A stretch of DNA of 64,000 nt, taken from assembly GCA_013289715.1 (NCBI GenBank), contig JABCZJ010000004.1, forward strand, positions 62,001 to 126,000, given 5' to 3'. Below the pieces are notes generated by a model that was not told the origin of the DNA, made no database searches, and saw only the letters and a program-made list of their open reading frames with translations. This document shows, piece after piece, positions 10,048 through 19,448 of this stretch. The stretch's first letter is position 1. Every line of letters begins with the position of its first letter. Source of the stretch: Acidobacteriota bacterium. Its GTDB lineage: Bacteria > Acidobacteriota > Terriglobia > Acidiferrales > UBA7541. Made by a program: the position numbers and the translations under genes.

Positions 10048-11400
10048 ATGTCTTCAGTCGCACGAGATCGCGCCAGACAAGCGGAGCCGCCCGTGGTCCT
10101 GAACGGATCGGCAAATAGACGACTCCCGTTGCGTGTCCTGTTTGTTCACAGGGATGTGGGGGATGTAGGGCAGTGCGTGCAAGAGCTGAAGAAGGGACAT
10201 TTCAAGGTCAGTGCAGACGTAGTTCTCACGCCGGAGCAGCTCGCCGTACGCCTGAAGGCAAAATATTACGACGTGGTGTTGGCCGAATATCCGTCGCCCA
10301 ACTGGCAGGGGAGTCGCGAACTGGAAATGTTGCATCTAGGGGAACGGCAAATTCCCTGCATCTTCCTCATTGATAAGACGCAACCGGAGACGATGGCGGA
10401 GCTCATCAGCAGTGGCGCCGCCGACTGCGTCGGCATGGATCACATTGGGCACCTGCCGGTAGCTGTCCGTCGAGCCCTCAGTGAGAATCAGCTTCGCGAA
10501 GAGCGCGATCGAACCGAAAAAAGGCTGCGCCATTCAGAGGCACGCTACCGTGCTCTGGTAGGGAATCTGGCCTATGGAATCTGCCGCTGCAACGTCAAAG
10601 GTAAGTTCCTCGACGTCAATCCGGCGCTGGCGACCATGCTGGGCTATCCGTCCCGCGAGGAACTGCTGGCCGTAAACCTGGCAGCGGAAGTTCTGTGCGA
10701 TCCATACAAGCGAGCACACTTGCTGGGCCAATCCGCGGAGCACAACGATGTCGATCTCCTGGAAATCGAATGGAAGCGGAAGGACGGCGCGACGCTGAAA
10801 CTTCGGCTCAGCGGGCGCGAGGTGAAAACCGAGGGCGAGACCGACAGTTACGAGATCATCGTTGAGAACGTCACGCAACAGCGCAAGCTTGAGGATCAAT
10901 TGCGCCAACAAGCGGCCAAGGACGCACTCACGGGCCTGGCCAACTACCGCCATCTGGTGGAAACCGTTGATAGTGAAATCAAGCGCTCCGAGCGCACGGA
11001 GCGCGAGTTCGCTCTGCTGTTCCTGGATTTGGACGGGCTGAAACAGATCAACGATCGTTTCGGCCACTTGGTTGGTAGTCAAGCTCTCTGCCGGCTGGCC
11101 GATGTGTTGTGCATCTGCAGCCGCAAGGTAGATACTCCGGCGCGTTTCGGAGGAGATGAATTCGCGCTGGTGCTGCCCGAAACAGGGCTAGCGCCGGCCC
11201 ATCTGGTGGCCCAGCGCATTTGCGACAGCCTTGCGGAAGATGGCCGGGAGCCGAAGTTATCGGTCAGCATCGGCGTTGCCATTTATCCTAACGATGGCGA
11301 GAACGTCGATTCGCTTTTGGGCGCGGCGGATGCAGCGCTGTACGCGATGAAGATTAGAAACCGTATCTCGGATGTGAACACGAAATCGAAGACCGCGTAA
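10048..11400 (+). CDS. Degenerate receiver - PAS - GGDEF diguanylate cyclase
   Basis: The 450-residue protein has three domains. Residues about 28-145 resemble a response-regulator receiver, but the phosphoacceptor position reads LAEYPSPNW (Glu instead of Asp) and the usual lysine near CVGMDH is missing, so it is probably a pseudo-receiver. A PAS domain follows at about 165-285 (ARYRALVGNLAYGICRCN, FLDVNPALATMLGY). The C-terminal GGDEF domain (about 290-445) has an intact FGGDEF active site and, five residues before it, an RKVD (RxxD) inhibitory site. It should make cyclic di-GMP and be subject to product inhibition. GGAG precedes ATG 10048. A LuxR-type gene follows after 47 bases. Confidence 0.93.
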   Translation: MSSVARDRARQAEPPVVLNGSANRRLPLRVLFVHRDVGDVGQCVQELKKGHFKVSADVVLTPEQLAVRLKAKYYDVVLAEYPSPNWQGSRELEMLHLGERQIPCIFLIDKTQPETMAELISSGAADCVGMDHIGHLPVAVRRALSENQLREERDRTEKRLRHSEARYRALVGNLAYGICRCNVKGKFLDVNPALATMLGYPSREELLAVNLAAEVLCDPYKRAHLLGQSAEHNDVDLLEIEWKRKDGATLKLRLSGREVKTEGETDSYEIIVENVTQQRKLEDQLRQQAAKDALTGLANYRHLVETVDSEIKRSERTEREFALLFLDLDGLKQINDRFGHLVGSQALCRLADVLCICSRKVDTPARFGGDEFALVLPETGLAPAHLVAQRICDSLAEDGREPKLSVSIGVAIYPNDGENVDSLLGAADAALYAMKIRNRISDVNTKSKTA

Positions 11401-11447
11401 TTCCGCGACACGGCGATGAAAGACGGCAAGACGGACCAGGTGACCCA

Positions 11448-11741
11448 ATGAAACGCGAATCCAAAGTAATCAGCATCCAGCGCGCTTCCTCGTTCGGGCT
11501 GGACGCAATTTTGACCGGCGAAGAAGCAATCGTACTGCGAGCTCTGGCCTCAGGACACACCGACCGGCAAGTATGTGGTGAGCTCCGTATGAATCCGGAT
11601 ACCTACCTGCGCCTGATGCGCGACATGCGCGAAAAAATTGGTAAGTCGGACAACGTTTCCCTCGTCGCCTGGGCGAAGGAGCGGATCCAAGGCGTTGACC
11701 AGCGCATTGACACGACCAAAGGACGCACTCGCTTGGCGTAG
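11448..11741 (+). CDS. Small LuxR/GerE-type helix-turn-helix protein
   Basis: This 97-residue protein is a LuxR-type DNA-binding domain and little else. The family pattern is visible in LTGEEAIVLRALASGHTD, RQVCGELRMNPDTYLRLM and MREKIGKSDNVSLVAWA, covering the four-helix GerE fold from about residue 22 to 80. No receiver or ligand domain is attached. It follows the GGDEF gene by 47 bases on the same strand and is probably co-transcribed. A free-standing LuxR HTH is often a response output or an anti-activator, but its target is not evident. The start ATG 11448 has a moderate AGGTGACCCA sequence upstream. Confidence 0.85.
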   Translation: MKRESKVISIQRASSFGLDAILTGEEAIVLRALASGHTDRQVCGELRMNPDTYLRLMRDMREKIGKSDNVSLVAWAKERIQGVDQRIDTTKGRTRLA

Positions 11742-11930
11742 ATTGGACTGATTGCCACCGCACGTAGCGGCCGCCACCAGAACTACTTTCCCCGTCATGT
11801 TCGTTTTCACTCTGGAAAGCTGTGCGTCGCGCTCGCCGGTGATCCGCATCGCGCAACCCGGTGCACAACCGGAAAGTGCCATCCATGCCCGCGCTTCCGC
11901 GCACGGTGAATGTGATAAAGTTGCGGACCG

Positions 11931-13094
11931 ATGCGCATCTTCGTACTGGGAGTGGGCGGCGCCGGCTCCTTGCTTGCTCAATTGCTCGTGCGCCAGGGAC
12001 ATACGGTCTGGTGCGGCGATCGCGACCCGGAGCGCGCACGGAAATTTCTCGGCAAGAAGAGCGCGATTGAAGTGGTGGAAGCGAACGCGCGCAATCTCTG
12101 GTCTATCGTACGCGCCGCTCGCGGCTGCAACCTGCTGGTGAACGCCTCGCCCGCCGTCTTCAACGAAATCATTTTGCGCGCGGCGCTGCGCCTGCGCTCG
12201 CATTACCTGGATCTGAATTCACACCTCAATCGCAATCCGTTCAAGCCCGAGCAATTTCGCTTCCGCAAACGCTTCGCCGCGAAAAATCGCGCGGCGCTGA
12301 TCTGCACCGGCGCGGCTCCCGGCCTCACCAATCTTCTCGCCAAGCGTGGCTCCGAGCTGCTGGACAGCGTGGAGTCCGTGCAGATTCGCCTGTACGAAAG
12401 CACCGAGAGCAAGGATCCGGTTTCCACCTGGTCGCCGGAAGTGATGTACGACGAAGCGATCTCCAGCCCGCGCGTCTATCGCCACGGGCGCTTTTCGCTC
12501 GCCAAGCGCTTCGCTGACCGCGAAAAATTCCGTTTCCCGCCGCCTATCGGCGAAACCACTGTGTACCTTGCCGCGCAGGATGAAGTTTGCATGCTGCCCT
12601 ATGTGGTGCCCATGCGCGATATGGACGCCAAAATCGGCGGCAACGATTTCGACCGCCTGTTCCGCTGGTACCGCCAGGGACGCCTGAACCGCTCGCAAGG
12701 AATCGTGCGCAAACGCTTCCCGAAAACGCTCACGCCCAAGGGTGTCGCCGGGATGATCCGCAGCGGCGTGCTGGAAAATGCCCGCTTCGCCGCGGCCGTG
12801 CTGGTGCGCGGAGTGAAAGACGATCAACCGCTGCTGCTGCGCTATGACGCGAGCTTCCCCACGCTCCGCCAGGTTCGCCAGCGTGGCTTGATCTCGACGC
12901 CCATCGCGTACGCCACCGCGCATCTTGCAGCAATCTTCATCAAGCATTTTCCCCGCGAGATGGCCGGCGTCTTTGGCCCGTCGGAGCTGCCGATAGAAAC
13001 ACGCCGCGCAATCCTCGCTGAAGCACGCTCCCGCGACTTTCGCGTCGCATTCAAAATGACCCGCTTGAAGAAGAGCGAAGACGAGGAATACTAG
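11931..13094 (+). CDS. Saccharopine dehydrogenase-like NAD(P)-binding protein
   Basis: The 387-residue protein opens with a Rossmann nucleotide-binding loop (MRIFVLGVGGAGSLLAQLLV, GxGGxG) and CGDRDPERA at the end of beta-2. It continues with NLLVNASPAVFNEIILRAAL and the GAAPGLTNLLA segment typical of saccharopine dehydrogenase/homospermidine synthase-like enzymes. Length fits the family. Substrate is unknown; related proteins include carboxynorspermidine and lysine-pathway reductases. It appears to be a single-gene unit. The start ATG 11931 has only a weak ribosome-binding site, but the glycine loop begins immediately after it, so the start is likely correct. Confidence 0.85.
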   Translation: MRIFVLGVGGAGSLLAQLLVRQGHTVWCGDRDPERARKFLGKKSAIEVVEANARNLWSIVRAARGCNLLVNASPAVFNEIILRAALRLRSHYLDLNSHLNRNPFKPEQFRFRKRFAAKNRAALICTGAAPGLTNLLAKRGSELLDSVESVQIRLYESTESKDPVSTWSPEVMYDEAISSPRVYRHGRFSLAKRFADREKFRFPPPIGETTVYLAAQDEVCMLPYVVPMRDMDAKIGGNDFDRLFRWYRQGRLNRSQGIVRKRFPKTLTPKGVAGMIRSGVLENARFAAAVLVRGVKDDQPLLLRYDASFPTLRQVRQRGLISTPIAYATAHLAAIFIKHFPREMAGVFGPSELPIETRRAILAEARSRDFRVAFKMTRLKKSEDEEY

Positions 13095-13152
13095 CGGTCT
13101 TCACGGCGCGCCCTATGCAAGGGCCGTTCAGGCGAACACAAAATTGACAATC

Positions 13153-13595
13153 ATGGAACCGGTCGAAAATTCGGATCCCAATTTTTGGCGTGAAGTCGCG
13201 AGGGCGTACAGCTTTCCCGGCATAATGTTTGCGCTAGCGATCATACCGGTGCTCAATTTCACTTATTCCGGGCACGGCGGATTAAGCTGGCTCTTGGTTC
13301 CGTTGTGTTTTCCTTACGTGCTGGTGCGGGCGATCGTCAAAATCACCAAGGGCTCTCCGGAATCGCGCAGGTGGTTTTGGAACTTTTTCAAAACCACGAT
13401 TCCGTGCTACATCGCCCTCGCACTTCCATTGTCATGGGCTTCGACCGCATCGATCGCAGCTTCATTCGGCTTACGCGTTTCCGCGTGGGAGTTTTTCGCC
13501 ATTATGGTCTCGCCTTTCCCCTGGTCTTACTGCAGATGATCTCGACGTTGGCGGGTATTTTACGTCGCGTTCGAAGATCTCGGCTAAATCTATAG
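13153..13595 (+). pseudogene. Small multi-pass membrane protein, frameshifted near its 3' end
   Basis: The frame from ATG 13153 gives a membrane protein with hydrophobic segments (FPGIMFALAIIPVLNF, WLLVPLCFPYVLVRAIV, TIPCYIALALPLSW). It stops at 13539 just after AIMVSPFP. In the next frame the sequence continues naturally as LVLLQMISTLAGILRRV with a basic tail to a stop at 13595. Removing one C from the CCCC run at 13518-13521 would join the two parts into about 147 residues with a complete last helix. It may be a sequencing indel or a real mutation. No family was recognised. It converges on the marC gene seven bases away. Confidence 0.55.
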
Positions 13596-13601
13596 CGCCG
13601 C

Positions 13602-14264
13602 TCAGTACGGCGTTGCCAACGGCTTCAGCAAGCCAAAATCCGTCAGCCCGTTCACGACGAATTGCACCGCCAGCGCAACCAGCAGCAAGCCCATCAGCCG
13701 CATCAGGATGCGTATCCCGGTCTCTCCGAGATATTTCCGCACGCCGTCGGCGCCCGCCAGGATCATGAACGAAAGAAACGACGTAAGCAGAATCGTCGCG
13801 TAAATAATCGCATGCTGCCACACTGAGTGCGATTCACCCACCAGCACCATCACCGTGGAAATCGCTCCGGGCCCCGCCAGCATCGGCATTCCCAGCGGAA
13901 TGATGCTCGCGTCCTGCTTTTCCGCGCCTTCCTGCTGCTCTTCGGCCGTCGCTTTCGTGCCGGATTGCTTGGCCTGCAGCATGTCCAGACCAATCCCCAT
14001 CAGAATAATTCCGCCTGCAATCTTGAACGCCGGCAGCGTGATGCCGAACATTTTGAAAATCAAGCTGCCGGCCAGCGCAAACGAGCAGAGCACGATCGCG
14101 CAAGTCATCGCCGAACGCCGCGCTACCGCGCGCCGTTCCGACGAAGGTGAATTCGCCGTAACCGCCAAAAACAAAGGAATCACGGCGAACGGGTCCACCA
14201 GAAAAAACACCGAGGTTACCGCGAGCAGCGCAAATTCGAGAACCACTTTGATCGAGTCAGCCAT
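13602..14264 (-). CDS. MarC family integral membrane protein
   Basis: The 220-residue protein belongs to the MarC/UPF0056 (NAAT) family. It has six hydrophobic segments, beginning with LLAVTSVFFLVDPFAVIPLFLAV, in which the FxxxDPFAxxPxF pattern is the family signature. FKIAGGIILMGIGLDML and the ML-AGPGAISTVMVL loop (residues about 126-142) mirror the first half. A charged cytoplasmic linker rich in Lys, Glu and Gln sits between the halves. MarC proteins were once linked to multiple antibiotic resistance, but that role was not confirmed and the substrate is unknown. ATG 14264 is the first plausible start; its ribosome-binding site is weak. Confidence 0.9.
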   Translation of the reverse strand: MADSIKVVLEFALLAVTSVFFLVDPFAVIPLFLAVTANSPSSERRAVARRSAMTCAIVLCSFALAGSLIFKMFGITLPAFKIAGGIILMGIGLDMLQAKQSGTKATAEEQQEGAEKQDASIIPLGMPMLAGPGAISTVMVLVGESHSVWQHAIIYATILLTSFLSFMILAGADGVRKYLGETGIRILMRLMGLLLVALAVQFVVNGLTDFGLLKPLATPY

Positions 14265-14424
14265 GGAATTCAGCGCGCAACCGCCGCGCCCGAGTCACAG
14301 TAACATTCTGGCACAAAGCCACGCTGCGGAAAAATCCACTTGAAGGAATCCGCGTAGGCTCAGGCAGGTACAACGCAAAGCCGCGGCCTGAAAAGCAGAT
14401 CAGCAGACAGATGCAATCAGCATT

Positions 14425-17054
14425 TCACTCGTAGCGCAACGCGACCATCGGATCCACCCGCATCGCCCGCCGCGCCGGTATGAAACAAGCCGCGAGCGCT
14501 ACCAACATCAACAAGATTGCCACCTCGCCATACGTCACAGGATCCGTCGCATGCACGCCGTACAATAATCCGCTCATCAGCCGCGTCAACATCAGCCCGC
14601 CTACGATCCCGATCCCGACTCCCGCCAGCGCCAGCTTCGCGCCCTGCCCTACCACCAGCAGCAGCACTTCCTGCCGCCGCGCGCCCAACGCCATGCGAAT
14701 GCCAATTTCCCGCGTGCGCTGCGCAACGGAATACGAAATCACGCCGTAAATTCCCACCGCCCCCAGCAAGAGCGCCAGCGCCGCAAACACCGCAAAAAGC
14801 GCGGACGTCGAACGCGGCTCCGCCATCGCCTCTGCCACCCAACTTTTCAGCGGACTGATCTGGCTCACCGGCACGTCGTGATTCACGCTGGCGACGGTAT
14901 TCTTCAACTCGCTGGCAATCTGCACCTGTTCGCCGGCGATCTCGATCACCAGCGTCATTTGCGCAGGCGGAGCGTCCGCGCCACTGCCACGAATCGCGTG
15001 CGGTCCGTACGGCGCGTACATCACGCCGTCGATCCAACTGGCGGAATCGCTCCTGATATTGTATTCGCGGACATCGCCCACCACTCCCACCACCGTCCGC
15101 CATACGTTTGGTTCCCACTTGGCGCGGATGTGCTCACCCACAGCGTCCTTCCCCGGCCAGAAATGTTCCGCGGTGGATTTGCTCACGATCACCACGGCTT
15201 GCGCTTCCGGCGCCGCATCCGCATCGCTGAATCCGCGCCCCCGCAGCAGCGGGATGTTCATAATGCTCAAATAATCCGGCGTGATAATTTTCTCCCAGAA
15301 CATCGGCAGGTGCGCGCCCTCGGGCGTTGGCTTTGCCTCCACCACGATCGGAAATATTTCCGCTCCGCCGCCCAGTGGCAATCCATTCACAGCTGCGACG
15401 TCCCGCACGCCCGGCAGCGCGCGCGCTCCAGCAATTCGTTGTAGAAAGCCAGGCAGCGCCCCGAAACCTCGCAAAACGATTCGTTCGGCGTGATCCGTGC
15501 CGTAACCACGCGCTCGGGACGAAAGCCCGGACTCGTGCCGGAAAGTATCCACAAACTTTTCACCAGCAGCCCCGCCGCGATCACCAGAATGATGGATACC
15601 GCCACTTCGCCCACCACCAGCATGTTGCTTGCGCGATGATTCCCAGTCGTCGCGCTCCGCTGACCGCCTGATTTCAAAGTCGCAGTCATGTCCACTTTCA
15701 AAGCGCCCAGTGCCGGAACCAATCCGAAAATCACCCCGGTCAGAATTGCCAGCAATGCGGTGAATCCCAATACTTGCCCATCGAGCGCGACGTCGACAAG
15801 CCGCGGCGTATCCGGCGGCAGGGTAGCTTTCAAGATAGAAAGCCCACCCACTGCGACGCCCAGTCCCAACGCGCCGCCCAGCAGGGAGAGCAGCACACTT
15901 TCCGTGATCAGTTGCCGCAGAATCCGCCAGCAGCTCGCGCCCAGCGCCACGCGCACCGCCACTTCTTTCTCTCGCGTCGTCGCGCGCGCCAGCAGCAAAT
16001 TCGCCACATTCGCGCACGCAATCAGCAGCAACAAGCTCACCGCGCCGAGCAGAATCAGCAGCTTTCCCCGCGCGTCGCCGACGATCGCTTCTTCCAACGA
16101 AACGATGGATGAGTCCGCAAACGAATTGTCCGGCATCCGCCAGGCGTATGCCGCCAGCACCAGCGGCCGCATCGTCTTCAATTCGGCGCGCGCTTGCTCC
16201 AAAGTCGCGCCCGGACGCAGCCGGCCGATGAGAGCCATGTAACTGTCGCCCCAGTAATCGCCGGTATTTCGGGGATCGAGATGCAGCGGAACCCACAACT
16301 CAGTCTTCGGCGATGGAAAACGAAAATCCGCAGGCATCACACCCACGATCTCGCGGCCCTCTCCTTCCAGAGTGATCCACTTGCCGACAATGTTCGGATC
16401 CGCGTTGAATCGCTGCTCCCACAGCGCGTGGCTAAGAATCACCGCGCGATCCTTGTCCGGCTGGTCTTCTCCGTCGTGAAATGTTCTGCCCATCGCGGCC
16501 TGCGCGCCGAGCATGGAAAAGAAATCTGCCGCAACCGAATTTCCGATCAGCCGCACCGGATCGCCCGAACCCGTCAAATTGAATTCCTTGTTGTCCGAAA
16601 CCCCTACCAGCTCCATCGTGCGGCTTTGCTGGCGCATCACGACCAGCGGACCCTTGGGATAATATTGCGTGGCTCCCACCAGCCGATCGGGCTGCGCGTA
16701 CGGCAATGGCCGCAGCAGCACTCCATTCACCAGGCTGAATATCGCGGTATTCGCGCCGATGCCCAGCGCCAGCGTCAGCACCGCGACCATCGTGAACCCC
16801 GGATTTTTTCGCAGCGTGCGCGCGGCGTAGCGCAAGTCTTGCAGCAAGTCTTCCAGCCACGTCCAGGCCCACTGATCGTGCGTCACGTCTTGAATCACTC
16901 CCGCGTTGCCCAATTCCCGCTGCGCCGCCGCACGCGCATGCGTCGCAGATTCGCCGCGCGCCTCGCGATCGCGCGCGGCCATCTGCAAATGGCTGGCGAT
17001 TTCCTCGTTCAATTCTTTCTTGCGCTCCTCGCCGTCGCCCCATGGGGATTTCAT
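14425..17054 (-). pseudogene. MacB/ADOP-type ABC transporter permease, frameshifted
   Basis: The N-terminal half reads from ATG 17054 and carries a helical ADOP cap ([18 protein letters not shown]). The first MacB-type transmembrane helix ([21 protein letters not shown]), a periplasmic domain, and FtsX-like permease helices follow. This frame stops at 15387. The C-terminal half continues in another frame from about [12 protein letters not shown] to a stop at 14425, ending with the second FtsX domain ([14 protein letters not shown]). The switch falls in a GC dinucleotide run at 15417-15426. Restored, the protein would be about 876 residues, normal for acidobacterial ADOP permeases. It overlaps padR by ATGA, with GGAGAG before its ATG. 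It may be a sequencing indel or a true pseudogene. Confidence 0.85.
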
Positions 17055-17410
17055 GCTTCGCTCTCCTCGCCGGCAGGCCCCAAAATTCCCGCGATCGCCT
17101 GCGAAATCTGCGCCCAACGCGACCGCTCCGACGCCAACTTCTTCTTCCCCGCCGGGCTCAGCCGGTACACCCGCACGCGCTGGTTATTTTCTGAAACTTT
17201 CCATTCCGCCGCAATCCGTTTCTGCCGCTCAAGCCGGTGCAGCGCCGGATACAACGAGCCGGTGTCCACTTGGAGGATGTCGCCCGAGTTCGCACGAATC
17301 GCGAGAGCGATCCCGTAGCCGTGCTGCGCGCCCCAGCGCAACGTCTGCAAGATCAGCAGGTCCAGCGTCCCCTGCAGCAGCTCGATCCGGTTCTGATACC
17401 GTTGTTTCAT
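17051..17410 (-). CDS. PadR family transcriptional regulator
   Basis: The 119-residue protein is a PadR winged-helix repressor of the short subfamily. It begins [25 protein letters not shown], continues with the recognition-helix region [19 protein letters not shown], and has the wing [18 protein letters not shown] 17410 is preferred to the upstream in-frame start because GAGGGG lies just before it and the family starts here. The stop overlaps the start of the permease gene (ATGA), so the two are translationally coupled. PadR-ADOP pairs of this kind are very common in Acidobacteriota. Two dyad operators directly upstream suggest that it represses its own operon. Confidence 0.93.
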   Translation of the reverse strand: MKQRYQNRIELLQGTLDLLILQTLRWGAQHGYGIALAIRANSGDILQVDTGSLYPALHRLERQKRIAAEWKVSENNQRVRVYRLSPAGKKKLASERSRWAQISQAIAGILGPAGEESEA

Positions 17411-17420
17411 GGTCCCCTCG

Positions 17421-17459
17421 GGTGTAGTGCGTCTACACCCTGGCTGTAGACAACCTACA
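17421..17459 (-). promoter_or_regulatory. Tandem dyad operators upstream of padR
   Basis: A perfect inverted repeat GGTGTAG-N5-CTACACC (17421-17439) is followed by TGTAG-N5-CTACA (17445-17459). Both have five-base spacers and their centres lie 22 bases apart, two helical turns. The inner half-sites also form GTCTACA-N7-TGTAGAC. The sites begin 11 bases before the padR start codon and are the likely PadR autoregulatory operators. Confidence 0.7.
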
Positions 17460-17676
17460 CCCCTGTCGCGCTGCACCTTCTGTGCCTATTGTTCGGAAAG
17501 GAAACGGATTGCAGCCAAAGCTCTTAGTAGAATTCCGTCATGCTCGCAGGTGAGCCGCTGCCCGATTCTGGGACGCCTCGTCGCCAAATCGAACGCTGCG
17601 TTGCCGCGCGCTCGGCACAGCGTGCCTATTGATGTAGAATCCCCGCGGCGAAAGCAGCCCGAAATCGGGAGGGATC

Positions 17677-19419
17677 ATGACGTCGCACGGCTCGTGGTGC
17701 GTAGTGCTGCAGGGATTCTTGATGTTCGCTCTAACCGCGCGCGCCCTGCAGGCACAGCAAGCTCCGTCCTACCGCTTCGCGGTCTCGTTCCCGACCTCGC
17801 AAAGCCTCGCGCCGCTCGACGGCCGCCTGCTGCTGATTCTTTCGACGGATCCCGCCGACGAACCGCGCCTGCAAATCAGCAACTCCGTGCGCACCCAACT
17901 GATCTTCGGCCTGGACGTGGATGCGCTTAAACCCGGCCAATCCGTCACGCTCGACGACGCCGCATTCGGCTATCCCGTGCGCTACCTGCATGAGGTTCCA
18001 CCGGGAGACTACTTCGTGCAAGTCGTCCTACACAAATACGAAACGTTTCATCGCGCCGATGGCCACACCGTAAAACTCCCCATGGACCGCGGTGAAGGCC
18101 AGCACTGGCAACTCGCACCCGGCAACATTTATTCCACGCCGCGAAAAATCACGCTGCGGGCCGGCGGCGAGCCCGTCTCTGTCGTGCTCGACCAGGTCAT
18201 TCCGCCGATCCCCGATCCCAAAGACACGCCCTACATCCGCCACATCAAAATTCAAAGCGCGCTACTCACGAAATTCTGGGGCCGCCCGATGTTCCTCAGC
18301 GCGAACGTCCTCCTCCCCGACGGATTCGATACCCACCCCGACGCGCATTTTCCGCTGATGATCTTCGAAGACCATTTCAACGATGACTTCCACGGCTTCC
18401 GCACCACTGCTCCGGATCCGGATCTGAAACCCGACTACAGCGAACGCTTCCACATTTCCGGCTACAACCGGATTCAGCAGGAAGAAGCCTACAAATTTTA
18501 TCAGCAGTGGATTGCGCCGAAATTTCCGCGCTTCCTGGTCGCGCAGATCAACCACGCCAATCCTTATTACGACGATTCCTACGCAGTGAATTCCGCGAAC
18601 CTCGGTCCTTACGGCGACGCCATCGAAACCGAGCTGATTCCCGCGATCGAAAAAACTTTCCGCGGCATCGGCCAGGGCTGGGCGCGCTTCGTTTACGGCG
18701 GCTCCACCGGCGGTTGGGAATCGCTCGCCGTGCAGATGTTCTATCCGGACCATTACAACGGCGCGTTCGTCGCCTGCCCCGATCCGGTGGATTTTCGCGC
18801 CTTCACCAACATCAATCTCTACGCGGACAAGAATATGTTCTTCATCTCGGGCCCGCACATGCGGGTCGAGCAGCCCGGCGAACGCGATTATCTGGGCCGC
18901 ACGCTCACCACCACAAAACTGATCAATCAATACGAGCTAGCGCTCGGCTCGCACGGCCGTTCCGGCGAGCAGTTCGATATCTGGCAAGCCGTGTACGGCC
19001 CCGTGGGAAAAGATGGCTACCCGCAGACCATCTTCGACAAGGAAACCGGCGAGATCGATCCCGCCACCGCCGCCTACTGGAAGGAACATTACGACCTGAG
19101 CGCGATCCTGCAGAAAAATTGGTCCACGCTCGGTCCAAAACTCGCAGGCAAGATTCACGTGTACGTCGGCAGCGCGGACACTTATTTTCTGAACGACGCG
19201 GTTTACTACCTCGAAGACGTTTTGAACGCCACCACGAATCCACCCTACGGCGGTGAAGTAAAATATGGTGACCGCGCCGAGCATTGCTGGAACGGCGATC
19301 CCAACCTGCCCAACTATCTCTCGCGGCTGCATTACAACACGATGTATCTGCCGAAGATCCTCGAGCGCATCGAAAAGACTGCGCCGGCCGGCGCGGACCT
19401 GACGTCGTGGCGCTACTAG
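17677..19419 (+). CDS. Secreted alpha/beta-hydrolase-fold esterase-like protein
   Basis: The 580-residue protein has a signal peptide (VVLQGFLMFALTARALQAQQ). Its N-terminal 200 residues look like a beta-rich accessory domain. The catalytic part resembles the esterase D/feruloyl-esterase group. RFVYGGSTGGWESLAVQM supplies the nucleophile elbow GGSTGG, and DHYNGAFVACPDPVDF follows it as in PF00756 enzymes. A likely acid residue (GSADTYFLNDAV) and histidine (DRAEHCWNG) lie near the C-terminus. It probably cleaves an ester in the periplasm or outside the cell; the substrate is unknown. GGGAGGG four bases before ATG 17677 fixes the start. It stands alone, divergent from padR. Confidence 0.8.
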   Translation: MTSHGSWCVVLQGFLMFALTARALQAQQAPSYRFAVSFPTSQSLAPLDGRLLLILSTDPADEPRLQISNSVRTQLIFGLDVDALKPGQSVTLDDAAFGYPVRYLHEVPPGDYFVQVVLHKYETFHRADGHTVKLPMDRGEGQHWQLAPGNIYSTPRKITLRAGGEPVSVVLDQVIPPIPDPKDTPYIRHIKIQSALLTKFWGRPMFLSANVLLPDGFDTHPDAHFPLMIFEDHFNDDFHGFRTTAPDPDLKPDYSERFHISGYNRIQQEEAYKFYQQWIAPKFPRFLVAQINHANPYYDDSYAVNSANLGPYGDAIETELIPAIEKTFRGIGQGWARFVYGGSTGGWESLAVQMFYPDHYNGAFVACPDPVDFRAFTNINLYADKNMFFISGPHMRVEQPGERDYLGRTLTTTKLINQYELALGSHGRSGEQFDIWQAVYGPVGKDGYPQTIFDKETGEIDPATAAYWKEHYDLSAILQKNWSTLGPKLAGKIHVYVGSADTYFLNDAVYYLEDVLNATTNPPYGGEVKYGDRAEHCWNGDPNLPNYLSRLHYNTMYLPKILERIEKTAPAGADLTSWRY

Positions 19420-19448
19420 AAGACTGATTGCTGATTGCGACGCGCGAT

